Shown piece after piece: positions 1 to 8,671 of a stretch of 39,465 bases of DNA. The notes under the pieces are model-generated. The model was not told the DNA's origin, did not search any database, and was given only the letters and a program-made list of their open reading frames with translations. Source of the DNA: Acidobacteriota bacterium. Its GTDB lineage: Bacteria; Acidobacteriota; Terriglobia; Bryobacterales; Bryobacteraceae. A program made the translations under genes and the position numbers. Positions within the stretch are counted from its first letter, which is position 1, and each line of letters starts with the position of its first letter. Location of the stretch: contig JAFDVU010000052.1 in the NCBI GenBank assembly GCA_018268835.1, positions 1 through 39,465 on the forward strand, read 5' to 3'.

Positions 1-1175
1 AGGAAGCGCCATCCGCCCCGCCGCCCGCGCAGAGCACCGCCGCGCCGGCCCCGCAAAAAGACTCCGCCACCGTGACCATGGACCCCGCGGTGCAGAAGAG
101 CGCCGGCATCGTCGTCGAGGAAGCGCCGCTGCGCTCCCTGCCGCAGGTGATCCGCGCCACCGCGCGGCTGAGCAACGATGAGAACCAGACCTGGCGCGTC
201 GGCGCCATCACCGACGGCCGCATCGTGCGCGTGCTCGCCAATCCCGGCGACACCGTGGCGCCCGGCGCCGTGCTGGCCCGCATGCACAGCCACGACATCC
301 ACGAATCCCGCGCCGCCTACCAGAAGGCGCAGATGGAACTCGCCCGCACCCGCTCCGAGGAAGCCTTTGCCCAGCGCGCGCGCGACCGCGCCAAGCGCCT
401 CTACGATCTCAAAGCCGGCTCACAGGAGCAGTACGAACGCGCCGAGACGGAGCTCAAGAACTCGCAGACCATGGTGGCCAACGCGCAGGTGGAACTCGAC
501 CGCACGCGCAACCACCTCACCGAATTCCTCGGGGTTCCCGCCGACAACCCGCCGCACCCCGGTCCCCTGCCCCACGACCGGGAGGACGAAACCGAGTTCA
601 TCCCGGTCACCACTCCAGCCGGCGGCACCGTCATCTCCCGCGCGGTCACGCCGGGAACCGTCGTCACCCCGGCCAACGACCTCTTCATCGTCAGCAACCT
701 CTCTTCCCTGTGGGCCATCGCCGAAGTCAACGAAGAGTACCTGCCGCGCCTGCGCCCGGGAATGCCCGCCAGGATCTACGTGCAGGCCTACGGCCGTGAG
801 TCTTTCTCCGGCCGCATCGGCAGGCTCGGCGAAGCCTTCGACCCCACCACCCGCACAGTGAAGGTCCGTATCGACCTGCCCAACCGCGGCGGACGCCTCA
901 AGCCGGAAATGTACGCCAGCGCGGAAATCGAAGTCGGCGGCAGCGAGCCGGCGGTCTTCGTGCCGCAGGGCGCGATTCAGGAAGTCCGCGGCGAAAACGT
1001 GGTCTTCGTGCGCACCGCGGCAGACCGCTTCGAAGTCCGCGCGCTCGAACTCGGCCGCACGCTCGACGGCTCCTTCGAAGTCCTCCGCGGACTGAAACCC
1101 GGCGAGCGCGTCGCCACGCGCGGCGCTTTCGTACTCAAGAGCGAATATCTCAAAGCCGCGCTGGCGGGGGAATAA
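1..1175 (+). CDS. Heavy-metal RND efflux periplasmic adaptor (CzcB-like membrane fusion protein), 5'-truncated
   Basis: This is the periplasmic adaptor that links an inner-membrane RND metal pump to an outer-membrane channel. The reading frame is open back to position 3 with a Pro/Ala-rich stretch, so the GTG at 72 is probably internal; the signal peptide and true start lie upstream of the window. In order one sees a lipoyl-like half motif (around 205-280), a long alpha-helical hairpin rich in Arg/Glu/Gln (around 310-520), the second lipoyl half (around 600-690) and the beta-barrel and membrane-proximal regions (around 700-1160). A Pro-rich insert with a DNA palindrome lies at 545-590. The pump gene starts 3 nt after the stop, so the two are co-transcribed. 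The family assignment is firm; the metal specificity comes from the pump. Confidence 0.92.
   Translation, partial: EAPSAPPPAQSTAAPAPQKDSATVTMDPAVQKSAGIVVEEAPLRSLPQVIRATARLSNDENQTWRVGAITDGRIVRVLANPGDTVAPGAVLARMHSHDIHESRAAYQKAQMELARTRSEEAFAQRARDRAKRLYDLKAGSQEQYERAETELKNSQTMVANAQVELDRTRNHLTEFLGVPADNPPHPGPLPHDREDETEFIPVTTPAGGTVISRAVTPGTVVTPANDLFIVSNLSSLWAIAEVNEEYLPRLRPGMPARIYVQAYGRESFSGRIGRLGEAFDPTTRTVKVRIDLPNRGGRLKPEMYASAEIEVGGSEPAVFVPQGAIQEVRGENVVFVRTAADRFEVRALELGRTLDGSFEVLRGLKPGERVATRGAFVLKSEYLKAALAGE
558..582. repeat. Palindrome inside the adaptor gene (possible decayed REP-like element)
   Basis: The arms CCCGGTC (558-564) and GACCGGG (576-582) form a perfect 7-bp inverted repeat with an 11-nt spacer. 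The translated insert contains HPGPLP, a peptide that from general knowledge often appears where REP-like palindromes have entered coding frames. It lies at the junction between the helical hairpin and the second lipoyl half, where an insertion would be tolerated. The origin is inferred. Confidence 0.4.
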
Positions 1176-1178
1176 CCA

Positions 1179-4100
1179 ATGCTCGAACGGATCATCGATT
1201 TTCACCTCGAGCACCGCTGGTTCGTGCTCATCGGCGTCTTCGGCATCGTGGCGCTGGGCCTCTTCTGCATGCTGCAGATCCCGGTGGACGCCTTTCCCGA
1301 TCTCACCAACAACCAGGTCGTGGTCATCGTGCAGTGCCCCGGTATGGCGCCGGCGGACGTGGAGCAGCTCGTCACCTTCCCCATCGAAACCTCGCTCATG
1401 GGCATCCCCAAGACCCAGGGCATCCGCTCCATTTCCAAGCTGGACCTCTCCATCGTGACCATCGTGTTCGACGATTCGGTGAACACCTACTTCGCGCGCC
1501 AACTCGTCAACGAGCGGCTGCAGGAAGTGCGCACGCGCATGCCCGACGGCGTCGAACCCTCGCTCGGCCCCGTGGCCACCGCCTTCGGCGAGGTCTACCA
1601 GTACACGCTGGACGGCCCCGGCGTCTCCGCCATGGACCTCAAGACGCTCCAGGAGTTCCAGATCAAGAACCAGTTGCGCGTCGTGCCCGGCGTCAATGAG
1701 ATCAACACCTGGGGCGGCGAAACCCGCCAGTACCAGATCGAGATCGATCCCAACCGCCTGCAGGCGTACGGGCTCACGTTGCGCGACGTCTACGAGCGGG
1801 TCCGCGAGAACAACGCCAACTTCGGCGGCGGCTTCATTGAGCATTCCTCCGAGCAGTACACCGTGCGCGGCATCGGACGCGCGCGCGGGCAGCGCGATCT
1901 CGAACAGGTGGTGCTCGCCGCCCGCGCCGGCACCCCGGTGATGGTGCGCGACGTGGCGCTCGTCAAGGAAGGGCCCATGCCGCGGCAGGGCGCCGTCCTG
2001 CGCGATGCCGGTCCGGAAACCGTCAGCGGCATGGTCATCATGCTCAAGGGCGAGAACGGCAAGAATGTCATCGATCGCGTCAAGACCCGGCTGGCTTCCA
2101 TGCGCCTGCCCAACGGCATCTCCATCCGCAAGTTCTACGACCAGTCCGAGGTCATCGACCGCACCATCGAAACCGTCAAGCACAACCTGATCGAAGGCGG
2201 CGTGCTGGTGGTCGCCGTGCTGCTGTTGTTCCTCGGCAACTTCCGCGCCGCCCTGATTGTCACCGCCATCATCCCGCTCTCCATGCTGGTGGCTTTCATC
2301 GGCATGCGGGTCTTCGGCATCAGCGCCAACCTGATGAGCCTGGGCGCGATCGATTTCGGCATGATCGTCGATGGCGCGGTGGTCATGATGGAGAACTCCA
2401 TGCGCCGCCTGCAGGATCCGCGGCCGGGCGCGAAGCCGGTGGACGAGATCCGCCAGGCGGCCTACGAAGTCGCGCGCCCCATCGTCTTCGCCGTGGCCAT
2501 CATCATCGCGGTCTACCTGCCCATCTTTTTCCTCGAAGGCCTCGAAGGCCGCATGTTCCGGCCCATGGCCATCACGGTCTGCTCGGCGCTCATCGGCGCC
2601 CTGATCTTCGCCCTCACCGTGATCCCCGCCGCGGCCAGCGTGCACTTCACCGGCGCCATGAAGGAACACTCCGAAGGCTGGGTCCACAAGCTGCGCGCCT
2701 TCTACCTGCGGCTTCTCAGCGGCGCCATCCGCCACCGCTTCGCCACCGTCGCGATCGCCCTGGCGCTGGTCGTGGTCAGCGTGGGCTCGCTCGCCTACAT
2801 CGGCACCGAATTCATGCCGCGGCTCGACGAAGGCTCCATCCTCATCGAGACCCGCAAACTGCCCGGGATCTCGCTCACCGAATCCGTCAACATCAGCCAT
2901 CGCGTGGAGCAGGTCGTGCGCCAGTTCGACGAGGTCTCCGGCGTGGTCACCAAGATCGGGCGCCCCGACCTCGCCACCGAAGCCATGGGAATCAACCAGG
3001 GCGACGTCTACGTCCTGCTCAAGCCCTACGAGCAGTGGAAGAACGGCGTCACCAAGGATCAGCTCATCGACCGCATGGCCGCCGCGCTCAACCGCATCCC
3101 CGGCGTGTCGTACAACTTCACCCAGCCCATGGCGATGCGGCTCGACGAAGTGGTCTCCGGCATCAAGGCCGATGTCGCGCTCAAGATCTTCGGCGAAGAT
3201 CCGCGCGTGCTCGAACAGTCCGCCGAACAGGCGCTGCACCTGCTTTCGAGCGTCCCCGGCGCCGCCGACGCGCAGATGGAGATCGTCTCCGGCGTCGCCG
3301 AACTGCGCGTGGATATCGACCGCGGCCAGCTGGCCCGTTACGGCCTCAACGTCTCCGACGTGCGCGGCGTGATCGAGACCGCCATCGGCGGACGCACCAC
3401 CGGCGAAATGATCGAAGGCCAGCGCCGCTTCGCCATCGTGGTGAAACTGCCCGAACAGTACCGCGGGAACCCCGACGCCGTGCGCGACCTGCTCCTCTCC
3501 GCGCCCGCCGGCGAGCGCATCCGTCTCAGCCAGGTGGCGCGCGTCGAAACCGGACGCGGCCCCGAGGTCATCTCCCGCGAAGACGGCCAGCGGCGCATCG
3601 TGGTGCAGTGCAACGTGCGCGGACGCGACCTCGGCAGCTTCGTCGGCGCCGCCCAGGCCAAGGTGGCCGCCGGCCTCCGCCTGCCGCCCGGCTACTCCGT
3701 GGATTGGGGCGGCCAGTTCGAAAATCAGCAACGCGCGATGCGCCGCCTCATGATCGTCCTGCCCGCGGCCATCCTCATCATCTTCGGCCTCCTCTTTGCC
3801 AGTTTCGATTCCGTTCCGCAGGCCCTGCTCATCCTGCTCAACGTGCCCTTCGCTCTGGTCGGCGGCATTGCCGCTCTCTGGATCCGCCACCTGAACCTCA
3901 ACCTCTCCGCCTCGGTCGGCTTCATCGCCCTCTTCGGCGTAGCCGTGCTCAACGGCATCGTCATGGTGAGCTACATCAACCGCCTGCGGCAGTCCGGCAA
4001 GACCTGCATGGAGGCCGTGGTCGAAGGCGCCGGCGCGCGCCTGCGTCCGGTACTGATGACCGCATTGGTCGCCAGCCTCGGCTTCATTCCCATGGCGCTG

Positions 4101-4250
4101 GCCACCAGCGCCGGCGCCGAAGTTCAGCGCCCGCTCGCGACCGTGGTCATCGGCGGGCTGGTAACATCGACGTTACTGACCCTGCTGGTTCTACCCGTGG
4201 TCTATCCCTGGTTTTCGAAGGATCTGAAGCGTGCGAATCCTGCTGGTTGA
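1179..4250 (+). CDS. czcA: CzcA-family heavy-metal efflux RND transporter, inner-membrane pump
   Basis: A proton-driven antiporter that exports metal cations from the periplasm or cytoplasm through a tripartite complex. At 1023 residues it has the usual length of the family. It begins with a transmembrane helix (about 14-34), followed by a periplasmic domain, a helix bundle (about 338-490), a second periplasmic domain and a final helix bundle (about 860-1010). The TM4 motif DFGMIVDGAVVMMEN carries D392, D398 and E405, which line up with the charged triad of CzcA. CusA-type copper/silver pumps have a different motif there, so divalent ions such as Co, Zn, Cd or Ni are more likely (inference). 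The gene follows the adaptor by 3 nt and overlaps the response regulator by 20 nt, so pump and regulator are translated together. Confidence 0.96.
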   Translation: MLERIIDFHLEHRWFVLIGVFGIVALGLFCMLQIPVDAFPDLTNNQVVVIVQCPGMAPADVEQLVTFPIETSLMGIPKTQGIRSISKLDLSIVTIVFDDSVNTYFARQLVNERLQEVRTRMPDGVEPSLGPVATAFGEVYQYTLDGPGVSAMDLKTLQEFQIKNQLRVVPGVNEINTWGGETRQYQIEIDPNRLQAYGLTLRDVYERVRENNANFGGGFIEHSSEQYTVRGIGRARGQRDLEQVVLAARAGTPVMVRDVALVKEGPMPRQGAVLRDAGPETVSGMVIMLKGENGKNVIDRVKTRLASMRLPNGISIRKFYDQSEVIDRTIETVKHNLIEGGVLVVAVLLLFLGNFRAALIVTAIIPLSMLVAFIGMRVFGISANLMSLGAIDFGMIVDGAVVMMENSMRRLQDPRPGAKPVDEIRQAAYEVARPIVFAVAIIIAVYLPIFFLEGLEGRMFRPMAITVCSALIGALIFALTVIPAAASVHFTGAMKEHSEGWVHKLRAFYLRLLSGAIRHRFATVAIALALVVVSVGSLAYIGTEFMPRLDEGSILIETRKLPGISLTESVNISHRVEQVVRQFDEVSGVVTKIGRPDLATEAMGINQGDVYVLLKPYEQWKNGVTKDQLIDRMAAALNRIPGVSYNFTQPMAMRLDEVVSGIKADVALKIFGEDPRVLEQSAEQALHLLSSVPGAADAQMEIVSGVAELRVDIDRGQLARYGLNVSDVRGVIETAIGGRTTGEMIEGQRRFAIVVKLPEQYRGNPDAVRDLLLSAPAGERIRLSQVARVETGRGPEVISREDGQRRIVVQCNVRGRDLGSFVGAAQAKVAAGLRLPPGYSVDWGGQFENQQRAMRRLMIVLPAAILIIFGLLFASFDSVPQALLILLNVPFALVGGIAALWIRHLNLNLSASVGFIALFGVAVLNGIVMVSYINRLRQSGKTCMEAVVEGAGARLRPVLMTALVASLGFIPMALATSAGAEVQRPLATVVIGGLVTSTLLTLLVLPVVYPWFSKDLKRANPAG

Positions 4251-4920
4251 GGACGAAGAGGACGCAGCCCGTCTGCTGGCCAAGGGCCTGCGCGAGCGCG
4301 CCTACGCCGTCGATGTCGCCGCCGACGGTGAAAGCGCGCTCCTCAAAACCGCGGTCTCCGATTACGATCTCATCCTGCTCGACATCCTGCTCCCCGGCAA
4401 AAGCGGCCTCGAAGTCTGCCGCCAGCTTCGCTCCGCGGGCAACCAGACGCCGGTCCTCATGCTCACCGCGCTCGACCAGGTGCCGGACCGCATCTCCGGA
4501 CTCGATCACGGCGCCGACGATTACCTGGGCAAGCCCTTCGACCTCGACGAACTTCTGGCGCGCGTTCGCGCCCTTCTCCGCCGCCGGCCCAGGCTTGAAA
4601 AGGACGTCATTGAGGTCCGCGACCTGCGCATCGACACCCGCTCCCAAACCGTGACCCGCGCCGGCCGCCCCGTCGAACTCACCACCAAGGAGTACACCCT
4701 GCTCGAGTACCTCGCGCGCCGCCAGGGTGAAGTCGTGGGCCGCGCCGATATCTCCGAGCACGTCTGGGAAGAAGACTACGACCCCTTCTCGAACCTGATC
4801 GAGGTCTACATCCAGCGCCTGCGCCGCAAACTGGAGGAAGGCCACGCCGGTCCGCGCCTGCTGCACACCCGCCGCGGCCAGGGGTACCGGCTCGGCAACC
4901 CGGAGGCGGACGATGCTTAA
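4231..4920 (+). CDS. OmpR/CusR-family response regulator
   Basis: A cytoplasmic DNA-binding regulator of 229 residues, probably controlling the upstream efflux genes. The receiver domain (1-118) has the acidic pair E7/D8, phosphoacceptor D51, T79 and K101. The C-terminal winged helix (about 125-222) ends in the typical RGQGYRL motif. The GTG start at 4231 lies inside the end of czcA (20-nt overlap) and has AAGGA at 4218-4222 as a plausible ribosome site. The histidine kinase overlaps its end by 8 nt. Having the two-component genes downstream in the same transcript as the pump suggests positive autoregulation by metal, which is an inference; the promoter is outside the window. Confidence 0.95.
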   Translation: MRILLVEDEEDAARLLAKGLRERAYAVDVAADGESALLKTAVSDYDLILLDILLPGKSGLEVCRQLRSAGNQTPVLMLTALDQVPDRISGLDHGADDYLGKPFDLDELLARVRALLRRRPRLEKDVIEVRDLRIDTRSQTVTRAGRPVELTTKEYTLLEYLARRQGEVVGRADISEHVWEEDYDPFSNLIEVYIQRLRRKLEEGHAGPRLLHTRRGQGYRLGNPEADDA

Positions 4921-6313
4921 CTCGGTGCGCGCCCGCCTGACGCTTTGGTACGCGGGCGTGCTGGCGCTGGTCCTGATCCTGTTCGCCTCCGGCGTCTACG
5001 TCGTCGTGCAGCGTGAAACCTACGCGCGGCTCGATGCCGGCCTCGCTTCCAGCCTGCAGGTGATCGCCGCCTCCCTGCAGCACGAGATCGAGGAACATAA
5101 GGGACAGGATCCCGGCGAAGATGCCTTCCGCGGCATCCTCGCCACCATGCACCGCAATTCCTTCCCGCGGAAAGCGATCGGCGTATACCAGGGCGCGCGC
5201 GCGGTCGGCGTGAAACCCTCCGACGGTGGCCTCTCGCCCGCGGACACCGTCGTCGCCGGGACCACCCCGCGCTTCGTCACCATCGGCTCTTCCCGCACCG
5301 CCGCCGTCGAAGTGCGTTTGGCGGGCGCCGCGGCGCCCTATCGCGTGGTCGCCGCCGAAAGCCTGAACGACACGCTGGCCGAACTCCGCAGCCTGGAGGG
5401 CACGCTGCTGCTGGCCGTCCCCCTTGCGGTGGCGCTCGCCGGCGCCGTCGGCTACCTGTTGGCGCGCAAGAGCCTGGCGCCCGTGGTCGCCATGTCCAAC
5501 GACGTGGACCGCATCGGCTCCGCCAACCTCGCCGCGCGCGTCGAGGTCCCCCACCCGCGCGACGAACTCGGCAAACTCGCCGGCACCTTCAACCGCCTGC
5601 TCGAGCGCCTGCAACTCTCTTTCGACCGCCAGAAGCAGTTCATGGCCGACGTGTCGCACGAACTGCGCACCCCGATCTCCGTCGCGCGCACCGCCGCGCA
5701 GGTCAACCTCGCCGGCCCCGACCGTCCCGCCGCCGAGTACCGCGAAGCCCTCGACATCATCGAAAAACAGATGGCGCGCCTCACCCGCGTGGTCAACGAT
5801 CTGTTCCTGCTCTCCAAGACCGATACCGGCGCGGCGCAGTTGCACCGCCGCCGCTTCGCCCTCGACGAAACCCTCCGCGATACCGTCAAAGCGGCGCGCG
5901 TCCTCGCCGCCGGCAAGCAGATCGCCGTCTCCTGCGGCGAGCCGGTGGAAAGCCCCGCCGACGGCGACGAGGATCTGATCCGCCAACTCGTCCTGCTGTT
6001 GCTCGACAACGCCATCCAGCACACGCCCTCCGGCGGCACCGTGCGCGTCGATCTCCAACGTGACGGCGGATACTACCGCATCACCGTCGCCGATACCGGG
6101 TGCGGCATCCCGATCGAGGCGCAGCCCTTGATCTTCGACCGCTTCTACCGCGTCGATAAGGCGCGCTCGCGCTGCGCGAGTTCGCTCACCGGCGGCGCGG
6201 GCCTGGGCCTCTCCATCGGCAGGTGGATCGCCCAGGTGCACGGCGGCTCACTGACCCTGCTCCGCTCCACCTCCGAAGGCAGCGTCTTCTGCGTGTCCCT
6301 GCCCGCGGCGTGA
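4913..6313 (+). CDS. Sensor histidine kinase, CusS-like (HisKA/HATPase)
   Basis: An inner-membrane kinase of 466 residues that should phosphorylate the preceding response regulator. Two transmembrane helices (about 12-32 and 164-184) bracket a periplasmic sensor region of about 130 residues. HAMP follows (about 185-240), then HisKA with the phosphoacceptor H249 in the motif SHELRTP. The ATPase domain has an N-box around N366, a G1 box DTGCGIP (394-400), an F-box FDRFYR and a G2 box GGAGLGLS near 427. All catalytic elements are intact. The sensor domain has no obvious metal-binding His or Cys cluster, so metal sensing is inferred from the neighbouring pump. The stop lies only 3 bp from the stop of the convergent gene at 6317. 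Confidence 0.94.
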   Translation: MLNSVRARLTLWYAGVLALVLILFASGVYVVVQRETYARLDAGLASSLQVIAASLQHEIEEHKGQDPGEDAFRGILATMHRNSFPRKAIGVYQGARAVGVKPSDGGLSPADTVVAGTTPRFVTIGSSRTAAVEVRLAGAAAPYRVVAAESLNDTLAELRSLEGTLLLAVPLAVALAGAVGYLLARKSLAPVVAMSNDVDRIGSANLAARVEVPHPRDELGKLAGTFNRLLERLQLSFDRQKQFMADVSHELRTPISVARTAAQVNLAGPDRPAAEYREALDIIEKQMARLTRVVNDLFLLSKTDTGAAQLHRRRFALDETLRDTVKAARVLAAGKQIAVSCGEPVESPADGDEDLIRQLVLLLLDNAIQHTPSGGTVRVDLQRDGGYYRITVADTGCGIPIEAQPLIFDRFYRVDKARSRCASSLTGGAGLGLSIGRWIAQVHGGSLTLLRSTSEGSVFCVSLPAA

Positions 6314-6316
6314 CCC

Positions 6317-8659
6317 CTACTGCATCACTTCGAAATCCGCGGTCCGCACGGCCCACGTTCCGGTGGAATCCTGCGCCCGGATCTCGGCCTTGTACGGCCC
6401 CGGCGGCAGCATCGCCATCGGCACCCGCAGCGCCGCCGGCACCGTCCCGCTGCCGGGACGGATGAACGTGTCCAGCGGCACCGTGCCGGCTTGCGATACC
6501 GGATTGCCCGTCTTGCCATCCAGGAATCGCAGTTCCACCGACACCTTCGGCGGCTTGTCGCCCGTCAGCGCCGGGTCGTAGATCTCGAAGTACATCGCCA
6601 CGTTGTCGCTCTTGGCAAACCGCATGTACCCGCTAGGTGTGAACTTCAGGTTTCCCGCGATCAGCGGCGACCGCCCTTCCAGCAGCAGCGAGTCGATCCC
6701 CGTATCCACCGCCGACGCCGGTCCGAAGCTCTTGCACAGCGCCACCGCGCTCACCGCGAACTGCGTCGCATCGTACGCGTTGATGGACAGCGGCGTCTCC
6801 ATCTTGCCGAAGTTCTCGCCGCCGGAATCGAACACCACTTTGAACACGTAACTCCCGCTTGCGATATCTAACTGGTTTTCGTAGTGGAGCGGCGTCTGCC
6901 GGAACTTCTCCACCTCCTTCGACCCGTCCAGATCCACCTTGACCACATCGCTGAAGCGCGCCGCCACGCCCCCGTCCTTGAGATACGCGATCCCGAGCAC
7001 GTTGACCTCGGCGTGCTGCTTGCCCTTCACCTTTTCGAACTTCACCGATTCCGTGGGAATCTCCAGAGTCACCGCCACCCGCGCCGTATTCGGCCCGGTA
7101 TAGAAGTAGGGGACCGTCATCGACGCCGGAATCGTGCCCTTCGACGAACCGGTGACGCGGCTCTCCAGGGTCTTCTCGATCGGGTTTCCAGCCAGCACGT
7201 CCTTCGGCTTGGTGTCGCAGTAGCCGGCGCGGGCGCGCACGTTCATGCCGCCCTTGTCGAGCTTCACCTTCAGCGTGTGGCAGCTTCCCTCCGCGTGAGG
7301 CGGCGGCGTGTAGCCCAGGATGTAATACGCGTTCTGCTCCTTGGCGATCTTGGCCAGCCCACCGGTGAAATCGTTCGTGTTCAAAATGACGAAGCCGCCC
7401 GTGCCGTCCGCCAGCATGTAAAGGATCTGCTGCCGGTCGATCGCGCTGCCCGGAATCTCCATCCCGAAGGGGCCGTTGCGCCGGTTCATCGGGTTGTTGT
7501 TGTTGTTGAACGGATTGTTGTTGTTGCCGAACGGATCCGTGCCGCCGCGCCCCGAGTTGGAGCCGCCCGGATTGTTCATCCCGGGGTTGTTCCCCGGCAT
7601 TCCCGTGGTCCGTCCGCCCGCCGCCGGATTCCCCGCCCCGGGGCTGACTCCACCGCCGCGGGTGACTCCGCCACCGCCGCCCGCCGCTCCACCGCCGGCA
7701 CCTCCGCCGGTGGTCCCGCCGCCGCCGGCGGTGCCGCCACCGCCCGCCGTTCCGCCGCCGCCGCCGCGCGCCTGCGGTTCCAGCAGCAGGCTCGCGATGC
7801 GCGTCACCGGCCATGCCGCCAGCGCGATGCCGTCCGCGCGGGACGCACCCGGCCACTGCAGCTCGGCGCGCCCGCCGCGCACCGGAATCCCGCCCGTCAT
7901 GCCGCGCGCGTCCACCGGGTACAGCGCCACATTGGCGCGGTTGCAGTAGCTGATCGTCACCGTGGCTTCATCGCGCAGCAGGTTGCTCAGCGGAAAGCCG
8001 CTGGTGAACAGCACCAGGCTCTTGCGCCCCGGAATATCGCCCAGGCTCTTTGCCAGGCTGCGGATTCCCTGCAGCATCTGCCGCGCCGCGAATTCCTGCG
8101 TGGGATCGATGCGCGCTCCCGTCATCTCGTCCATCCCACCCATCCGGTTCAGCCCGCCCATGATCGCCATGTCCGGCCCGCGGACGATCGAGGAAGCGCG
8201 CACCTTCTCGAGCGACGCCTTCAGCTTGCCGATATCGTCCGTGAAGTTCTGGTTGATCTGCAGTGAGCCGTAAAAACTCGCCACCAGCATCGCCCGGTCC
8301 GGTCCCGCGTTGGATTCGATGAACCGCTGCGCCGCGATCCGCGATTGGGCCAGTTCCCCGGCGCTCAGCGTCATGCTGTCGAAGAACAGTACGATGTAGC
8401 GCTTGCCGCTATCCGGCGACGAGGGGTCGGGACCGTAGGAGAACGTCTTCAGCGCCTGCTCCTTGTTGTCCTCCCAGACCTTGAAGTTCTTCATCTCCAG
8501 GTTGTCGACGTACTGGCCCTTCTTGTTGGCCACCACCACGTCCACCAGCACCAGCTTGGTCTCGGTCCGGATCACCGTAGGCGGCGCCTGCGTCTGTCCC
8601 CAGGCCGCCACCCCGGCCAGCAGGATCGCGGCGTACCGCGAAATTCGATTCAGCTTCAC
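6317..8659 (-). CDS. Secreted VWFA-related acidobacterial protein with Gly/Asn-rich insert
   Basis: A 780-residue exported protein of the VWFA-related acidobacterial family (TIGR03436-like). A signal peptide covers about 1-22 (cleavage after AWG or TQA). A von Willebrand factor A-like domain begins near residue 30; its first metal-site strand reads LFFDSMTLS (91-97), a degenerate version of the MIDAS motif. The domain is interrupted at about 298-400 by a low-complexity run of Gly/Ala/Thr and then Asn, after which VWA-like sequence resumes (DGTGGFVILNTNDF). The rest looks like beta-sandwich domains. The start is GTG at 8659, preceded by GAGAGG at 8666-8671, which overlaps the stop of the upstream gene. 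Function is unknown; protein or surface interaction is the usual role of VWA domains. Confidence 0.85.
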   Translation of the reverse strand: MKLNRISRYAAILLAGVAAWGQTQAPPTVIRTETKLVLVDVVVANKKGQYVDNLEMKNFKVWEDNKEQALKTFSYGPDPSSPDSGKRYIVLFFDSMTLSAGELAQSRIAAQRFIESNAGPDRAMLVASFYGSLQINQNFTDDIGKLKASLEKVRASSIVRGPDMAIMGGLNRMGGMDEMTGARIDPTQEFAARQMLQGIRSLAKSLGDIPGRKSLVLFTSGFPLSNLLRDEATVTISYCNRANVALYPVDARGMTGGIPVRGGRAELQWPGASRADGIALAAWPVTRIASLLLEPQARGGGGGTAGGGGTAGGGGTTGGGAGGGAAGGGGGVTRGGGVSPGAGNPAAGGRTTGMPGNNPGMNNPGGSNSGRGGTDPFGNNNNPFNNNNNPMNRRNGPFGMEIPGSAIDRQQILYMLADGTGGFVILNTNDFTGGLAKIAKEQNAYYILGYTPPPHAEGSCHTLKVKLDKGGMNVRARAGYCDTKPKDVLAGNPIEKTLESRVTGSSKGTIPASMTVPYFYTGPNTARVAVTLEIPTESVKFEKVKGKQHAEVNVLGIAYLKDGGVAARFSDVVKVDLDGSKEVEKFRQTPLHYENQLDIASGSYVFKVVFDSGGENFGKMETPLSINAYDATQFAVSAVALCKSFGPASAVDTGIDSLLLEGRSPLIAGNLKFTPSGYMRFAKSDNVAMYFEIYDPALTGDKPPKVSVELRFLDGKTGNPVSQAGTVPLDTFIRPGSGTVPAALRVPMAMLPPGPYKAEIRAQDSTGTWAVRTADFEVMQ
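7493..7525 (-). repeat. Poly-Asn triplet tract
   Basis: GTT triplets on the plus strand encode two Asn runs (residues 379-382 and 385-389) around PF in the same protein. It is an uninterrupted AAC triplet repeat in an otherwise GC-rich gene, again a potential slippage site. Confidence 0.8.
7664..7768 (-). repeat. Gly/Ala/Thr low-complexity coding repeat
   Basis: Encodes residues about 298-332 of the VWFA-related protein, made of repeats of four to five Gly separated by TA, TT or AA. On the plus strand it reads as a run of CCGCCGCC-type triplets. Such tracts can change length by slippage. Confidence 0.8.
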
Positions 8660-8665
8660 ACTGCA

Positions 8666-8671
8666 CCTCTC
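8666..8671 (-). promoter_or_regulatory. Ribosome binding site deciding the GTG start at 8659
   Basis: GAGAGG on the minus strand, 6 nt before the GTG. It overlaps the TGA stop (8670-8672) of the upstream VWFA gene, so translation of the two genes is probably coupled. Confidence 0.65.

Noticed and set aside
420..3890. 1156-residue open frame antisense to the adaptor and czcA
   Set aside because: Shadow of GC-rich coding DNA: Ala/Asp/Gly/His-rich, no domain, opposite to a certain gene.
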